64,000 nucleotides of DNA from Flavobacterium sp. xlx-214 (GTDB lineage Bacteria; Bacteroidota; Bacteroidia; Flavobacteriales; Flavobacteriaceae): contig NZ_CP059431.1 in the NCBI RefSeq assembly GCF_013874595.1, positions 248,001 through 312,000 on the forward strand. Direction: 5' to 3'. Below are positions 1-8,214 of the stretch, piece after piece. Position 1 is the first letter of the stretch, and each line of letters begins with the position of its first letter. The translations under genes and the position numbers were made by a program. A model generated the notes under the pieces. That model searched no databases and was not told the origin of the DNA. It saw only the letters and a program-made list of their open reading frames with translations.

Positions 1-399
1 CAAACGCCTTTAGATAAAACCGCTGCACAAAAACAGTTTGAGGCTGTTTTGTTAAACCAATTTCAGGTAAACGTGCCTGTTTTTATTCTTTTGTTATCCG
101 ATTTAGAAAATGCCGTAGCTAACAATCCTTTTCCAGCAACAGCAGAATCCAACAAAGTTTTTTTTACTTTTTTAGATACGGTACCCGATGTTGCTTTGGT
201 TGCAAAACTACAAACTATAGATTTTGGCAACGAAGTGTTTCATGTACAAAACAAAATACTTTACTTTTATGTACCCAATGGTATGGGAAAATCAAAAATG
301 AACAACAACTTTTTCGAAAAAAAGCTAAATGTAACGGCAACGGGGCGTAATTTAAATACCATTTTAAAACTAATTGCCTTAACAACTGCAATTGACTAA
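1..399 (+). CDS. DUF1697 family protein, C-terminal part (cut by window edge)
   Basis: The reading frame is open from base 1, so the gene starts upstream of the window and the TTG at 49 is internal. About 132 codons are visible. The tail carries a YVPNGMGKSKM block and an ATGRNLNTILKL block, which match the conserved C-terminal part of DUF1697 proteins. These are small cytoplasmic proteins of about 180 residues with no known function. No signal peptide or membrane segment is visible in this part. The assignment rests on recognising these two blocks; the N-terminal domain cannot be checked here. Confidence 0.75.
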   Translation, partial: QTPLDKTAAQKQFEAVLLNQFQVNVPVFILLLSDLENAVANNPFPATAESNKVFFTFLDTVPDVALVAKLQTIDFGNEVFHVQNKILYFYVPNGMGKSKMNNNFFEKKLNVTATGRNLNTILKLIALTTAID

Positions 400-473
400 T
401 TTTCACTTCTTTTTTAAAGCTTTTGGCATTTAAATTGATGCTTTTTTTTATTGAATTGTAAAATGAAAGCGTT

Positions 474-941
474 ATGAAAAAAATTTTCTTATTAGCATTA
501 GTTACAGGGGCTACATTAACTGCTTGCACTAAAAAAACGGATGCGCCTGTTGAAGATAACTCAATGAAAAATGATTCGTTAGTGGAACAAAAACTTGATA
601 CAATTACGCATGATGGGCACAATGCTGAAAACTCGTTAGATTGGGCGGGTACTTACGAAGCTACACTACCATGTGCCGATTGTCCGGGAATAAAAACCAC
701 CATTATCATTACAAAAGATGGTGCGTTTACTTACCTGTCTGAATATTTAGAAAGAAACACTAATATTAACAATACAGGTACTATTATGTGGCACGATAAC
801 GGATCGGTTATTCATTTAAAAGGAAAAGATATTGACAGCAAGCTAAAAGTAATAGAAAACGGCTTGATTGCTTTAGACCAAGATGGTAAAGAAATTGATG
901 GTCCGTTAAAAGCGCACTATCGTTTCACTAAAATAAAATAA
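474..941 (+). CDS. NlpE-like copper-homeostasis lipoprotein
   Basis: This is a 155-residue exported lipoprotein. A short hydrophobic signal ends in LTAC with the lipidation cysteine at residue 18, followed by a charged linker. Residues about 57-150 form an NlpE N-terminal-type domain: W-A-G-T-Y-E-A-T-L-P-C-A-D-C-P-G, then paired beta strands ending in H-Y-R-F. The CADC pair (Cys67, Cys70) is the conserved CxxC of the family. In enterobacteria NlpE signals surface contact and copper stress to Cpx; many Bacteroidota carry short forms with only this domain, and no Cpx system is seen nearby. The domain call is fairly firm and the role is inference. The gene stands alone. Confidence 0.8.
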   Translation: MKKIFLLALVTGATLTACTKKTDAPVEDNSMKNDSLVEQKLDTITHDGHNAENSLDWAGTYEATLPCADCPGIKTTIIITKDGAFTYLSEYLERNTNINNTGTIMWHDNGSVIHLKGKDIDSKLKVIENGLIALDQDGKEIDGPLKAHYRFTKIK

Positions 942-993
942 ATGTTTTTGAATGTCCATTTTTTAATATAGTTCAAATTTCAACAGTTTTTTT

Positions 994-1066
994 GTTATTT
1001 CGTCGAAGGAGAAATCTATAATCATCAAAGAGATTCTTCATTCCACTTCGTTGCATTCAGAATAAC
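994..1066. repeat. REP-like dispersed repeat, diverged copy
   Basis: The stretch begins GTTATTTCGTCGAAGG and ends CATTCAGAATAAC, with imperfect inverted arms. It resembles the repeats at 32487-32644 and around 42.7-43.1 kb, which share the pattern of a CATTC-type start, an agattctt core and a GAATGAC or GAATAAC end. It lies in the gap between the NlpE-like gene and the DUF3781 gene. Confidence 0.5.
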
Positions 1067-1113
1067 AAATCGTGAATCAATACCAAAAGCAGACATTCGT
1101 TTAAATCTTTTAA

Positions 1114-1145
1114 AAAAGCCGAAAGTTAACCTTTCGGCTTTTTAT
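1114..1145 (+). terminator. Rho-independent terminator
   Basis: A perfect stem, AAAAGCCGAAAG and CTTTCGGCTTTT, encloses a TTAAC loop and is followed by T-rich sequence. It lies 170 bases after the NlpE-like gene and just before the DUF3781 gene. Confidence 0.8.
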
Positions 1146-1176
1146 TTTAACTATCTTTAAATATCAAAAAAAAGAA

Positions 1177-1437
1177 ATGGAAGTCATACCTGAAATGCTA
1201 TCAAAAATAGGTTACACCCCTTTAGTATATGGTAGAATTAATAAAAAACTAAAAACCAGTTATTCAAATGCTGAAATTGAAACGCTTATCTATGATATCG
1301 TTCAACACATTAAAGAAGATGAAGTAGAGCAAATAGGGAAAAATTATTATCTATCAAGTTCAAAACATAAAATTAGAATTACCATAAATTCGTATACCTT
1401 TAGGGTAATTACTGTTGACCGATTAAAGACATCATAA
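1177..1437 (+). CDS. DUF3781 family protein
   Basis: This small soluble protein has 86 residues. The C-terminal half contains GKNYYLSSSKHKIRITINS followed by TFRVITVDR, which matches the signature of DUF3781 proteins. These are short cytoplasmic proteins, common in Bacteroidota and Firmicutes, with no known function. No signal peptide, Cys pairs or obvious catalytic residues are visible. It lies between a terminator and two tandem lipoprotein genes, 12 bases ahead of the first, so it may be co-transcribed with them. The family call is moderately sure. Confidence 0.65.
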   Translation: MEVIPEMLSKIGYTPLVYGRINKKLKTSYSNAEIETLIYDIVQHIKEDEVEQIGKNYYLSSSKHKIRITINSYTFRVITVDRLKTS

Positions 1438-1449
1438 AAAACAAAAGCT

Positions 1450-1851
1450 ATGAAAAAACCGATTCTTTACTTAAGTGTTTTAACCCTAACAATTTCATGT
1501 GGTGTAAAAAACAAGTTAACACCGCAAGATTTATCGGGTATATGGACAGAGCATTGGGTTCCTGATATTATTGATCCTGATAAAAGCGTTAATTACGTTG
1601 ATACGCTTAAGCTGTACACAAAAAACAATCAATTAAACATTACATGCATTAACTACGATATGTATGTGTATTCAGACATTCAATTAAAGGGAAATCAACT
1701 TACTTTTACAAAAGAAAATTTGGTTGATCCTAATGAACGTTTCTTTGTTTATTACACGCTTACAGTAAACAAAAAGCGCAACGAATGCAGTGGTGGTATT
1801 ATAAACAGTGTAAATGAAGAAAATAAAGTTTCTTTAAAAAAGATGCAATAA
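1450..1851 (+). CDS. Small lipoprotein, first of a tandem pair
   Basis: This lipoprotein has 133 residues and a signal peptide ending in TISC (Cys17). The mature part reads as an all-beta domain: GIWTEHW, then YVDTLKL, NITC, YSDIQLKGNQLTFTKENLVDP, and a C-terminal KVSLKK. The next gene encodes the same blocks in the same order, so the two are recent tandem paralogues. The lipocalin-like feel (G-x-W near the start, beta strands, small size) is only suggestive. I do not recognise a named family. The start is chosen because the signal peptide begins directly there. Confidence 0.75.
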   Translation: MKKPILYLSVLTLTISCGVKNKLTPQDLSGIWTEHWVPDIIDPDKSVNYVDTLKLYTKNNQLNITCINYDMYVYSDIQLKGNQLTFTKENLVDPNERFFVYYTLTVNKKRNECSGGIINSVNEENKVSLKKMQ

Positions 1852-1857
1852 CCGTTT

Positions 1858-2277
1858 ATGAAAACAAAAATAATATTTGTTGCTGTTATATGTTTACTTA
1901 TGGTAGCATGTGGTATTAAAAACAAAACAGCAACGTCAAAAAACAATTACAACAATAGCATTGGTTTATGGTCTGAACATTGGGAACAAGATACAATTGA
2001 TATAGAAGGAAATGTTACTTATGTGGATACCCTTAAAATAAGCTTAGTACAAAATAATCTTGACATTCAATGCTTAAGCGATTCTCTTTTAAGGTATTCT
2101 AATATTCAATTTAAAAACGATAGCTTAACGTTTACAGCAGAAAACATTGTAGATCCTTATGAAGCTTTTTTTATTCATTATCGTTTAAAATACAATGCAA
2201 AAAAACAATGGTATGAAGGAACTATTTTAAACAGCAGACAAAAAACAAACAAAGTTTGGCTTAAAAAAGTAAAGTAA
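1858..2277 (+). CDS. Small lipoprotein, second of a tandem pair
   Basis: This lipoprotein has 139 residues and its signal ends in MVAC (Cys18). It shares GLWSEHW, YVDTLKI, YSNIQFKNDSLTFTAENIVDP and the C-terminal KVWLKK with its neighbour, from which it is separated by only 6 bases. The pair is therefore a tandem duplication and is probably one transcript. It is likely anchored in a membrane facing the periplasm. Function is unknown. There is no Cys pair or metal motif in the mature part. Confidence 0.75.
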   Translation: MKTKIIFVAVICLLMVACGIKNKTATSKNNYNNSIGLWSEHWEQDTIDIEGNVTYVDTLKISLVQNNLDIQCLSDSLLRYSNIQFKNDSLTFTAENIVDPYEAFFIHYRLKYNAKKQWYEGTILNSRQKTNKVWLKKVK

Positions 2278-2280
2278 ACA

Positions 2281-2311
2281 AAAAGGCAGCACAAATACGT
2301 ACTGCCCTTTC
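2281..2311. terminator. Imperfect hairpin between convergent genes
   Basis: AAAGGCAG pairs with CTGCCCTTT with a one-base bulge across a 12-base loop. It lies between the convergent lipoprotein pair and the glycosyltransferase gene and could serve both. Confidence 0.5.
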
Positions 2312-2334
2312 ACATTATAGTTAATTTAGTTCTC

Positions 2335-3807
2335 TTAAGCGGTTACAGGTAACTCTCTGGTTAACCACCCTCTTCTACTTGCAGTTGCAATGGCATAAGG
2401 TGTTATCCAAAACAAAGTAAACATGTAAAAAATACTGTAGGTGTAAGCTAAAAAGGCTTCGGATATATTGTATTTCTTAGCATAGAAAAACATTTGTATA
2501 CTAGAGAAAATTAAAATTCCTACCAAACTACTGCATACAAACAAAATAGGATGTGTTGCTACAAAAAACATCAACAACAACAATAAAGGAAAAGCCATTA
2601 CTACTTTAACCCACTGCATGGTTAATAAAATGCGTGGCCCAACGGTTGATTCTGTTCTAAACTTTGAGTAAGCAAATTTACTCATCATAATGTTTTCACG
2701 TACGTTACTACGCTCCCAACGAACAAACATTTTATACAAACTTTTATAGCGCTCTGGAATATTAGTATACACATAGGCATTCTTTTGAAACAACACGTGC
2801 AAGCCTTGCTTTAAAATCATATTAGTAATAGCGCGGTCTTCGCCTATATCACTTGGTTGCCCCATAAAGGTTTGGTTCATCCAATCTTCTAAACAGTTCA
2901 TTACGGCATCTCGTCTATAAGCAGCTAACGCTCCTGGTGTACATAATACCGATCCAATTGCACTTTGCGCAGAACGTACAAACTCAAAACTAAACACAAA
3001 ACTTACGTTTAACATTTTAGGTATTAATCCGTTTTCTTTGTTAAGTACACGAACGTTACCTGCTACGGCACCACATTTATCGTTTACCGCAAACGGACTT
3101 ACCAAGTTTCTTAATGTATCTTCTTTCACAACAGAATCACTATCAACTGTTACAAAAACTTGTCCGGTGCCTTCTGTAAAACCACGATATAACGCATGGC
3201 GTTTTCCCATGTTCTTTGGTTGTTGGTAAATAGTTAAACGATCTCCTAATGCAGCTTTTGCCTTAAGCATCCATTGCCAAGTATCGTCTTTACTACCATC
3301 GTCAATAGACATGATTTGTAATTTATCAGCAGGAAAATCGCTATCTGCTAAACTTAACAAGGTCTCGTAAACTAATTTCCCTTCGTTATAAGCAGGTACA
3401 ATAACCGTACAAGTAGGTAATAATTCATCGGCTACAGGTTTTACGGCTTTGTATTTTATATATAGAATGATTAAATACGATAAAAAAGCCAATTGAAGCA
3501 CCAATAAAGTAACGGCTACATAATTAATGGCAGCTCCCCACCAAGTATTCATACGTTCAAAATGCAGTTTTTCTAATTCGGGTTGAAATTGAACAAAAAA
3601 CCATACCGATGTTAGCATTAATGAAAAAGTTAAAGCTACTACCAAATAGTCTTTTCTTTTTAGAGAGTTCAATGACATACTTTCTAAGAATTTTGAACGT
3701 GCTACTTTTTGCGATTGAGCATCATTGCGAACCACTTTTAAGTGGGTTGTTGTTTCTTTTGGTTCTAAAAACGAGTTGTTTTTAAGAATGGTTGTTGGTG
3801 TGGGCAT
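2335..3807 (-). CDS. Membrane GT2 glycosyltransferase, polysaccharide-synthase type
   Basis: This processive-type family 2 glycosyltransferase has 490 residues. Two N-terminal membrane segments precede the catalytic domain; three or more follow it. Visible motifs, in order: VIVPAYNEG, DDGSKDDT (about 169-176, nucleotide binding), DSDS (about 222-225, metal-binding DxD), GEDRAI (about 330) and RWERS, the QxxRW-like acceptor motif. This is the architecture of hyaluronan, chitin-oligosaccharide and poly-GlcNAc synthases. The sugar made cannot be read from sequence. The frame is open 56 codons further upstream (to 3975), but that extension is low in hydrophobicity and unlike the family; the start at 3807 follows an AT-rich leader. 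It is a single gene with no other exopolysaccharide genes nearby. Confidence 0.88.
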   Translation of the reverse strand: MPTPTTILKNNSFLEPKETTTHLKVVRNDAQSQKVARSKFLESMSLNSLKRKDYLVVALTFSLMLTSVWFFVQFQPELEKLHFERMNTWWGAAINYVAVTLLVLQLAFLSYLIILYIKYKAVKPVADELLPTCTVIVPAYNEGKLVYETLLSLADSDFPADKLQIMSIDDGSKDDTWQWMLKAKAALGDRLTIYQQPKNMGKRHALYRGFTEGTGQVFVTVDSDSVVKEDTLRNLVSPFAVNDKCGAVAGNVRVLNKENGLIPKMLNVSFVFSFEFVRSAQSAIGSVLCTPGALAAYRRDAVMNCLEDWMNQTFMGQPSDIGEDRAITNMILKQGLHVLFQKNAYVYTNIPERYKSLYKMFVRWERSNVRENIMMSKFAYSKFRTESTVGPRILLTMQWVKVVMAFPLLLLLMFFVATHPILFVCSSLVGILIFSSIQMFFYAKKYNISEAFLAYTYSIFYMFTLFWITPYAIATASRRGWLTRELPVTA

Positions 3808-4077
3808 ATATATTAAATTTTGTTGATCTCTTAGGTTAGATTGTTGAACAATTTGTTCGCTAAAACAATTTTCAACTACTATGCCATGAGACTTTTTAAC
3901 AAAAAAAGCCCTATTTTTAAGAGTTTTCAGAAGATATTGTGTAGTACGCACCCTCACATTGAGGTGTGTACCCATGCCAAAACCCCAATGTTAAAAGCTT
4001 TTTTTAACATGTTAATTAACGCTTTGTTAAGATTACTTGCCAGTATTAAAACACGTTTAGATTATATAGTATGCAAA
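3808..4077. other. Gene-free stretch
   Basis: This is AT-rich spacer. The open frames across it, on either strand, lack plausible starts or family features. It should hold the glycosyltransferase promoter, but I could not identify a convincing TAnnTTTG box. Confidence 0.4.
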
Positions 4078-4105
4078 AAAGGTGTGCAGAAATATGCACA
4101 CCTTT
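4078..4105 (-). terminator. Terminator after the DUF6174-like gene
   Basis: A perfect 8-bp stem, GGTGTGCA and TGCACACC, has a 6-base loop. On the minus strand it is followed by a run of T. It lies 25 bases beyond the stop of the minus-strand gene at 4130. Confidence 0.8.
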
Positions 4106-4129
4106 CATCATATAACGGTTATCCGTTTT

Positions 4130-4594
4130 TTATTTTACTTGAAAATTACTTACAGAAAGATCATAATAAGCACCACCCACAACATTGGTTTTATATGATA
4201 CCGAATAATTTACTTCTTTAGGAAAATGATACTGATTGTCATAGGTAACATTCATGGTTACACCATATACTTCGCTTCTTTTTTCATTGTAACCCTCATT
4301 TACATCATCTTTAATCTTTTTAAAGACATCGTTAATGGTATACGGATAAAAATGCATTTTTTCACGGTTTTGAACAACTCCGTTTACTACTTCAATGGTA
4401 TCTTTTCGAGGACCAGTTGCCGATGAAAAATAAGAAAGTACATAGGTATAATTACGGATATTGGCGTTTTCCCATAAAACACGATTTTTATCAAACTGAG
4501 CATTATCAAATTTTACAAAAGCATCATGATCATCATCACAAGTCATTGCAGTACAAACCGTTATTAGCGATGTAAGTAGAAACATTTTTTTCAT
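4130..4594 (-). CDS. Probable exported DUF6174-like lipoprotein
   Basis: This is a 154-residue protein with an N-terminal signal and a possible lipidation cysteine at residue 19, followed by Asp residues. The mature part has a W-x-N-x-x-I-x-N-Y-T-Y-V-L-S-Y motif, then DTIEVVNGVV, TINDVFKKI and a C-terminal segment with YDNQYHFPKEVNYS. That order (aromatic strand, V-x-N-G-V, I-x-x-x-F, Y-D-x-x-x-x-P-x-x-I) is typical of small secreted DUF6174 proteins. Function is unknown. It has its own terminator and is separated from pepA by another, so it is monocistronic. Confidence 0.65.
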   Translation of the reverse strand: MKKMFLLTSLITVCTAMTCDDDHDAFVKFDNAQFDKNRVLWENANIRNYTYVLSYFSSATGPRKDTIEVVNGVVQNREKMHFYPYTINDVFKKIKDDVNEGYNEKRSEVYGVTMNVTYDNQYHFPKEVNYSVSYKTNVVGGAYYDLSVSNFQVK

Positions 4595-4623
4595 ATCATA
4601 TAGTGTTTAGTTTTTAAAAATAC

Positions 4624-4657
4624 AAAAAATCCGTTACCTAACCGTAACGGATTTTTT
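4624..4657 (-). terminator. Terminator after pepA
   Basis: The stem AAAAAATCCGTTAC / GTAACGGATTTTTT has a 6-base loop and lies directly after the minus-strand stop of the aminopeptidase gene. It would work in both directions. Confidence 0.9.
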
Positions 4658-4676
4658 ACAATATTATGTAACTATC

Positions 4677-6068
4677 TTACTTTTTATAATTTACAAAGAA
4701 ATCATGCAAGGTACGAATCCCCGTACCTGTACCACCTAAACCTTTATAGTTTTCAGGAGCTTCGGTAAAAGCAGGCCCAGCAATATCAATATGTACAAAC
4801 GGTGCTTTGGCAAAATGCTCTAAGAATTTACCTGCAGTAATAGTACCTGCCATACGACCTCCAATATTTTTTAAATCGGCACAAGATGATTTTAACTGCT
4901 CTTTATAATCGTCCCATAAAGGCAATTGCACCATACGTTCATATACTTTGTTACCAGAACTTAACAAAGCATTGTTAACTTCATTAGATGCGTTGCTCAT
5001 TAAACAAGCAGCACGTGTACCCGCAGCAATTAAGGCAGCACCCGTTAATGTAGCCGAATTAATAATTAATTCTGGATTATACTTGGTTGCATAACTAATA
5101 GCATCTGCTAAAATCATACGGCCTTCAGCATCGGTATTTAATACTTCAACCGTTGTACCATCCATCATGGTAATAATATCTCCAGGCGCATAAGCATCAC
5201 CTCCTGGGCGGTTATCTGTTGCTGGTACTAATGCAATAATATGTACGTTTAACTTATTTAAAGCAGCTGCGTACATAGTACCTGCCATCATAGCTGCCCC
5301 CCCCATATCCGATTTCATTAAATCCATTGAGTTAGGAGTTGGTTTTAACGACAAACCTCCTGTATCATACACAACGCCTTTACCTACCAAAACAACTGGT
5401 TGCTGGTTTATTGGGTTTGCGGGCTTGTACTCCATTACAGTAAATGTTGGTGGCTGCACAGATCCTTTATTAACGGCTAACAAACCACCCATTTTTAAAG
5501 CTTCGATTTCTGCTTTTCTAAAAACTTCTACATGAAAATGCGCTTCATCACCAATTTCTTGCATTTCTTTGGCTAACTGTGTCGCGTTTAAATACGAATG
5601 TGGTTCGTTTACCATATCACGTGCCCAGAAAACAGCTTTTATTACGTTGTTCATTTTACTAACATCATCTGCTGCAATATCTCCTAATAAAAAGATGTTT
5701 TCTAAAGCATACTCACGCTCATCGGCATCTTTAAAATATTTTAAAAATTGATAGTTAGACAAAGCCAAACCTTCGGCCAATGCTAATGTAGTTTCACCGT
5801 TTCCTACAATGGTAAGTTCAACCGTTTTCTTATCTAATTGTTGACGGATGTTGAAACCCGCAACACGCATTTTTTCTAAATCGCTATTCTCTTTTACAAA
5901 AAAATAAAAATGGTTGCTTATTTTGATAAAATCAACAGGAGCATCTAAATTTTTAAAAGCCTCAAATGCTTCTACAACATAAGTTGGGGTATCGTTGGTT
6001 GGCGTGCTTTGCTTATTTACAACATAAACAAAGGCAGTTCCTTTAATTTGCGGGGTTAATTGTAACAT
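4677..6068 (-). CDS. pepA: Leucyl aminopeptidase, peptidase family M17
   Basis: This is a 463-residue cytosolic metallo-aminopeptidase that removes N-terminal residues from peptides and normally forms hexamers with two metal ions per site. The C-terminal catalytic domain (about 170-460) contains VGKGVVYDTGGLSLKP with the catalytic Lys and a metal-binding Asp, MKSDMGGAA, and the family signature NTDAEGRM with two metal ligands and the catalytic Arg. The N-terminal 160 residues are the variable M17 domain. Length is normal. The gene stands alone between its own promoter and terminator. The substrate preference is not readable. Confidence 0.93.
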   Translation of the reverse strand: MLQLTPQIKGTAFVYVVNKQSTPTNDTPTYVVEAFEAFKNLDAPVDFIKISNHFYFFVKENSDLEKMRVAGFNIRQQLDKKTVELTIVGNGETTLALAEGLALSNYQFLKYFKDADEREYALENIFLLGDIAADDVSKMNNVIKAVFWARDMVNEPHSYLNATQLAKEMQEIGDEAHFHVEVFRKAEIEALKMGGLLAVNKGSVQPPTFTVMEYKPANPINQQPVVLVGKGVVYDTGGLSLKPTPNSMDLMKSDMGGAAMMAGTMYAAALNKLNVHIIALVPATDNRPGGDAYAPGDIITMMDGTTVEVLNTDAEGRMILADAISYATKYNPELIINSATLTGAALIAAGTRAACLMSNASNEVNNALLSSGNKVYERMVQLPLWDDYKEQLKSSCADLKNIGGRMAGTITAGKFLEHFAKAPFVHIDIAGPAFTEAPENYKGLGGTGTGIRTLHDFFVNYKK

Positions 6069-6088
6069 GATATTATTTTATTGAATTT

Positions 6089-6096
6089 CAAATGTA
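6089..6096 (-). promoter_or_regulatory. Candidate -7 box for pepA
   Basis: On the minus strand this reads TACATTTG, matching the Bacteroidota TAnnTTTG box, 20 bases before the pepA start. An upstream TTTTG is present but closer than usual. Confidence 0.45.
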
Positions 6097-6151
6097 CGAA
6101 ATGTAGGTTTCAAAATGATGAATTATGCAGCTAATTAATACAAAAATCATT

Positions 6152-6159
6152 TATCTTTG
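6152..6159 (+). promoter_or_regulatory. Candidate -7 box for the AlkB-like gene
   Basis: TATCTTTG matches TAnnTTTG and lies 19 bases before the ATG at 6179. No clear -33 TTTG was found. Confidence 0.45.
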
Positions 6160-6178
6160 ATAGCATAAGACTTTATAG

Positions 6179-6787
6179 ATGAAATTATTTCAAGATGTTC
6201 CAAATCACAATAACAATGTACTACCCTATGATGGTATTGTAAATTATTATGGTGTTTTATGGAATGATGTTGACGCCCTTTATTATTTAAACACACTTTT
6301 AGAAACCATTGATTGGCGCAACGATGAAGCGGTTATTTTTGGAAAAAAAATCATTACAAAGCGCAAGGTAGCTTGGTACGGAAGTGCGCCTTTTGAGTAT
6401 ACTTATTCTAATGTTACAAAACATGCTTTGCCTTGGACAAAAGAACTGCTTGCTTTAAAACAACACATAGAACAAGTTACGGGTGAAACCTTTAATTCTT
6501 GCTTATTAAACTTGTATCATTCTGGCGAAGAAGGAATGGCTTGGCATAGTGATGGCGAAAAAGATTTAAAGAAAAATGGCGCTATAGCATCGGTAAGTTT
6601 TGGTGCAGAACGTAAATTTTGTTTTAAACACAAACAAACTCTTGAAAAAATTGATATTTGGCTAGAACATGGTAGTTTACTAGTTATGAAAGATGTTACG
6701 CAAACACATTGGTTGCACAGGTTACCGCCTACAAAAAAGGTTTTTACACCACGAGTTAATTTAACTTTTAGAACTATTGAAGAATAA
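6179..6787 (+). CDS. AlkB-like 2-oxoglutarate/Fe(II) dioxygenase
   Basis: This 202-residue protein belongs to the ALKBH2/3-like branch of AlkB, which removes N-alkyl lesions from DNA or RNA bases by oxidation. The iron ligands are visible as His123 and Asp125 in AWHSDGE and His180 in HWLHRLP. The 2-oxoglutarate-binding arginines are in PRVNLTFR (Arg192 and Arg198). The substrate-side YGSAPFEYTYS and the strand SVSFGAERKFCF are also present. Length is normal for the family. It is divergent from pepA and has no neighbour that suggests an adaptive-response operon. Confidence 0.88.
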   Translation: MKLFQDVPNHNNNVLPYDGIVNYYGVLWNDVDALYYLNTLLETIDWRNDEAVIFGKKIITKRKVAWYGSAPFEYTYSNVTKHALPWTKELLALKQHIEQVTGETFNSCLLNLYHSGEEGMAWHSDGEKDLKKNGAIASVSFGAERKFCFKHKQTLEKIDIWLEHGSLLVMKDVTQTHWLHRLPPTKKVFTPRVNLTFRTIEE

Positions 6788-6825
6788 TTTTAGTATTTTT
6801 ACTATGCAACCAAATTTTATTAAAT

Positions 6826-7227
6826 ATGAAAAAACTAATGTTTTTAAGTATTTTTATAAGTTTAGCATCTTGTAAAAACGATGATAATATAAGTGAAAAT
6901 AACGACAGTATTTTAGGCAATTGGAAAATGATAAAGTACATCGTTTATAATAAAGAGCCACCTATTATAACCAAAGGCGATATTGTTTGGATTTTTGACA
7001 ATGATAGCATTAAAATGATTAATGAAAGTCCGTATTCATTTGCAAGTCCAAAGGGAACATTTCCGTATACTTGGGTAAATAATCATGAAGATATAAAGGT
7101 TGATCTTGGATATAATATGGTATACTTCAAAGTTAATGCTAACAATAAATCTTTACATTTAACTCTAACTTCTGGACCAGAAAAACCTCCTGTGAATAAT
7201 CCAATAGTTATAGAATTTGAAAAATAA
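6826..7227 (+). CDS. Small lipoprotein, possibly lipocalin-like
   Basis: This is a 133-residue protein with a signal peptide ending in LASC (Cys16) and a Lys/Asp/Asn-rich linker. The mature part starts ILGNWKMIKY, the G-x-W opening seen in bacterial lipocalin-like domains, followed by alternating strands (IVWIFDNDSIKMI, MVYFKVN, LHLTLTSG). That pattern supports a small beta-barrel in the envelope, but nothing identifies a ligand. It follows the AlkB-like gene by 38 bases and ends in a strong terminator, so it may be the second gene of that transcript. Confidence 0.65.
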   Translation: MKKLMFLSIFISLASCKNDDNISENNDSILGNWKMIKYIVYNKEPPIITKGDIVWIFDNDSIKMINESPYSFASPKGTFPYTWVNNHEDIKVDLGYNMVYFKVNANNKSLHLTLTSGPEKPPVNNPIVIEFEK

Positions 7228-7256
7228 AAAAGCATCCTTTTGGGATGCTTTTTTTA
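7226..7256. terminator. Strong terminator between convergent genes
   Basis: AAAAAAGCATCC pairs with GGATGCTTTTTT around a TTTTG loop, with A and T runs on both sides. It can stop the lipoprotein gene from the left and the minus-strand gene from the right. Confidence 0.9.
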
Positions 7257-7262
7257 TAGAAA

Positions 7263-7652
7263 TTAAACAGTAGCAGCTTCATAATAATCTACTAAAAAAT
7301 CAACTGCTATTAATTCATCTTCAAAAATTTGAATCAAACATTCTTCTCCTAAATTCACAAAAAAGTCAATTAATTGTTCATTTGGCAATTTGTATTCAAA
7401 AATTTGTCCCTCAGGGTTTTCATCACTATCACAAGTATCTATCACTCTTTCCAAAGTGGTAAAAGTAGTAACATAGCTAAACTTGTTTAAATACTCTTCT
7501 TTTGTAAAAACCGATTTCAAATACACCTTATCATGTGCTTTTACAATAAAAAGTGCTTTTACATTGTTGTTTAAAAAGGTAGGATTAACTGCCTTAAAAT
7601 AATCGATAAAATTTTGGCTTTCGCTTGTAGCTTTAAAGTAATTTTCACTCAT
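7263..7652 (-). CDS. Hypothetical acidic cytoplasmic protein
   Basis: This 129-residue protein has no signal peptide or membrane segment and is rich in Asp and Glu, especially toward the C-terminus. I do not recognise the family. The pattern of hydrophobic strands and helices suggests a small alpha/beta fold. It has its own terminator and lies divergently from the next gene, with 153 bases between them that hold both upstream regions. The ORF is supported by codon use like its neighbours. Confidence 0.55.
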   Translation of the reverse strand: MSENYFKATSESQNFIDYFKAVNPTFLNNNVKALFIVKAHDKVYLKSVFTKEEYLNKFSYVTTFTTLERVIDTCDSDENPEGQIFEYKLPNEQLIDFFVNLGEECLIQIFEDELIAVDFLVDYYEAATV

Positions 7653-7805
7653 AATTTTCTTTTAGTTTAGTTTAATAGGTTTTAAAAGTAATCATTTATT
7701 GCAAAGATGTATTTGGTAAAGTGTTAATTTTTAATTTTTTAACACCTATCTCAAAAACGACAAAGAGCGACGTATTTATTTATCATCTTTGAAAAAACAA
7801 AAATC

Positions 7806-8213
7806 ATGACACGTTACTTAAGACACCAATACCAGCTTTTACAATTAAGCCTTAAAATAGTAGCCTTTTCTATTGAAAAAGAAACGTGGGCTGAAATTAA
7901 TGATGAGGTAAACATGAAAATATATCAAGAAAAAATAAATGATTTAGAATATCAAAAAGAACATTATTTAAACAACTTGCTACGCAGTTTACACAAAACA
8001 GAAATTAATGAGTACAATGCTGTTGAAATAAAGAAAACCTATGATCTTATAGAACAATACAGCAGTAGCTTACACAGCCAATTATTTAAAGCGCATTTAA
8101 ACAGAACTATTGAAAAACACCAAAAGAAATACGGCGATTGCATTTTAAGAAATCAATTAAAAAAGGCGTACGAAATTGAAAAAACAATTTCTGAGTTAGA
8201 ACGCGTTGCCTAA
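7806..8213 (+). CDS. Hypothetical helical protein
   Basis: This is a 135-residue, highly charged protein, almost entirely predicted helix, with heptad-like spacing of Leu and Ile in IYQEKINDLEYQKEHYLNNLLRS and around residues 85-130. There is no signal, membrane segment or Cys. It is likely a small cytosolic coiled-coil protein of unknown function. Its stop lies one base from the stop of the convergent gene at 8215, with no room for a terminator. Confidence 0.5.
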   Translation: MTRYLRHQYQLLQLSLKIVAFSIEKETWAEINDEVNMKIYQEKINDLEYQKEHYLNNLLRSLHKTEINEYNAVEIKKTYDLIEQYSSSLHSQLFKAHLNRTIEKHQKKYGDCILRNQLKKAYEIEKTISELERVA

Positions 8214-8214
8214 A

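Noticed and set aside
215-622. 135-codon minus-strand frame
   Set aside because: It runs antisense to the DUF1697 and NlpE-like genes, which are well supported.
3841-4221. 126-codon plus-strand frame over the 4-kb gap
   Set aside because: It overlaps the 3' end of the DUF6174-like gene on the other strand and a terminator, with basic and low-complexity composition and no family features.
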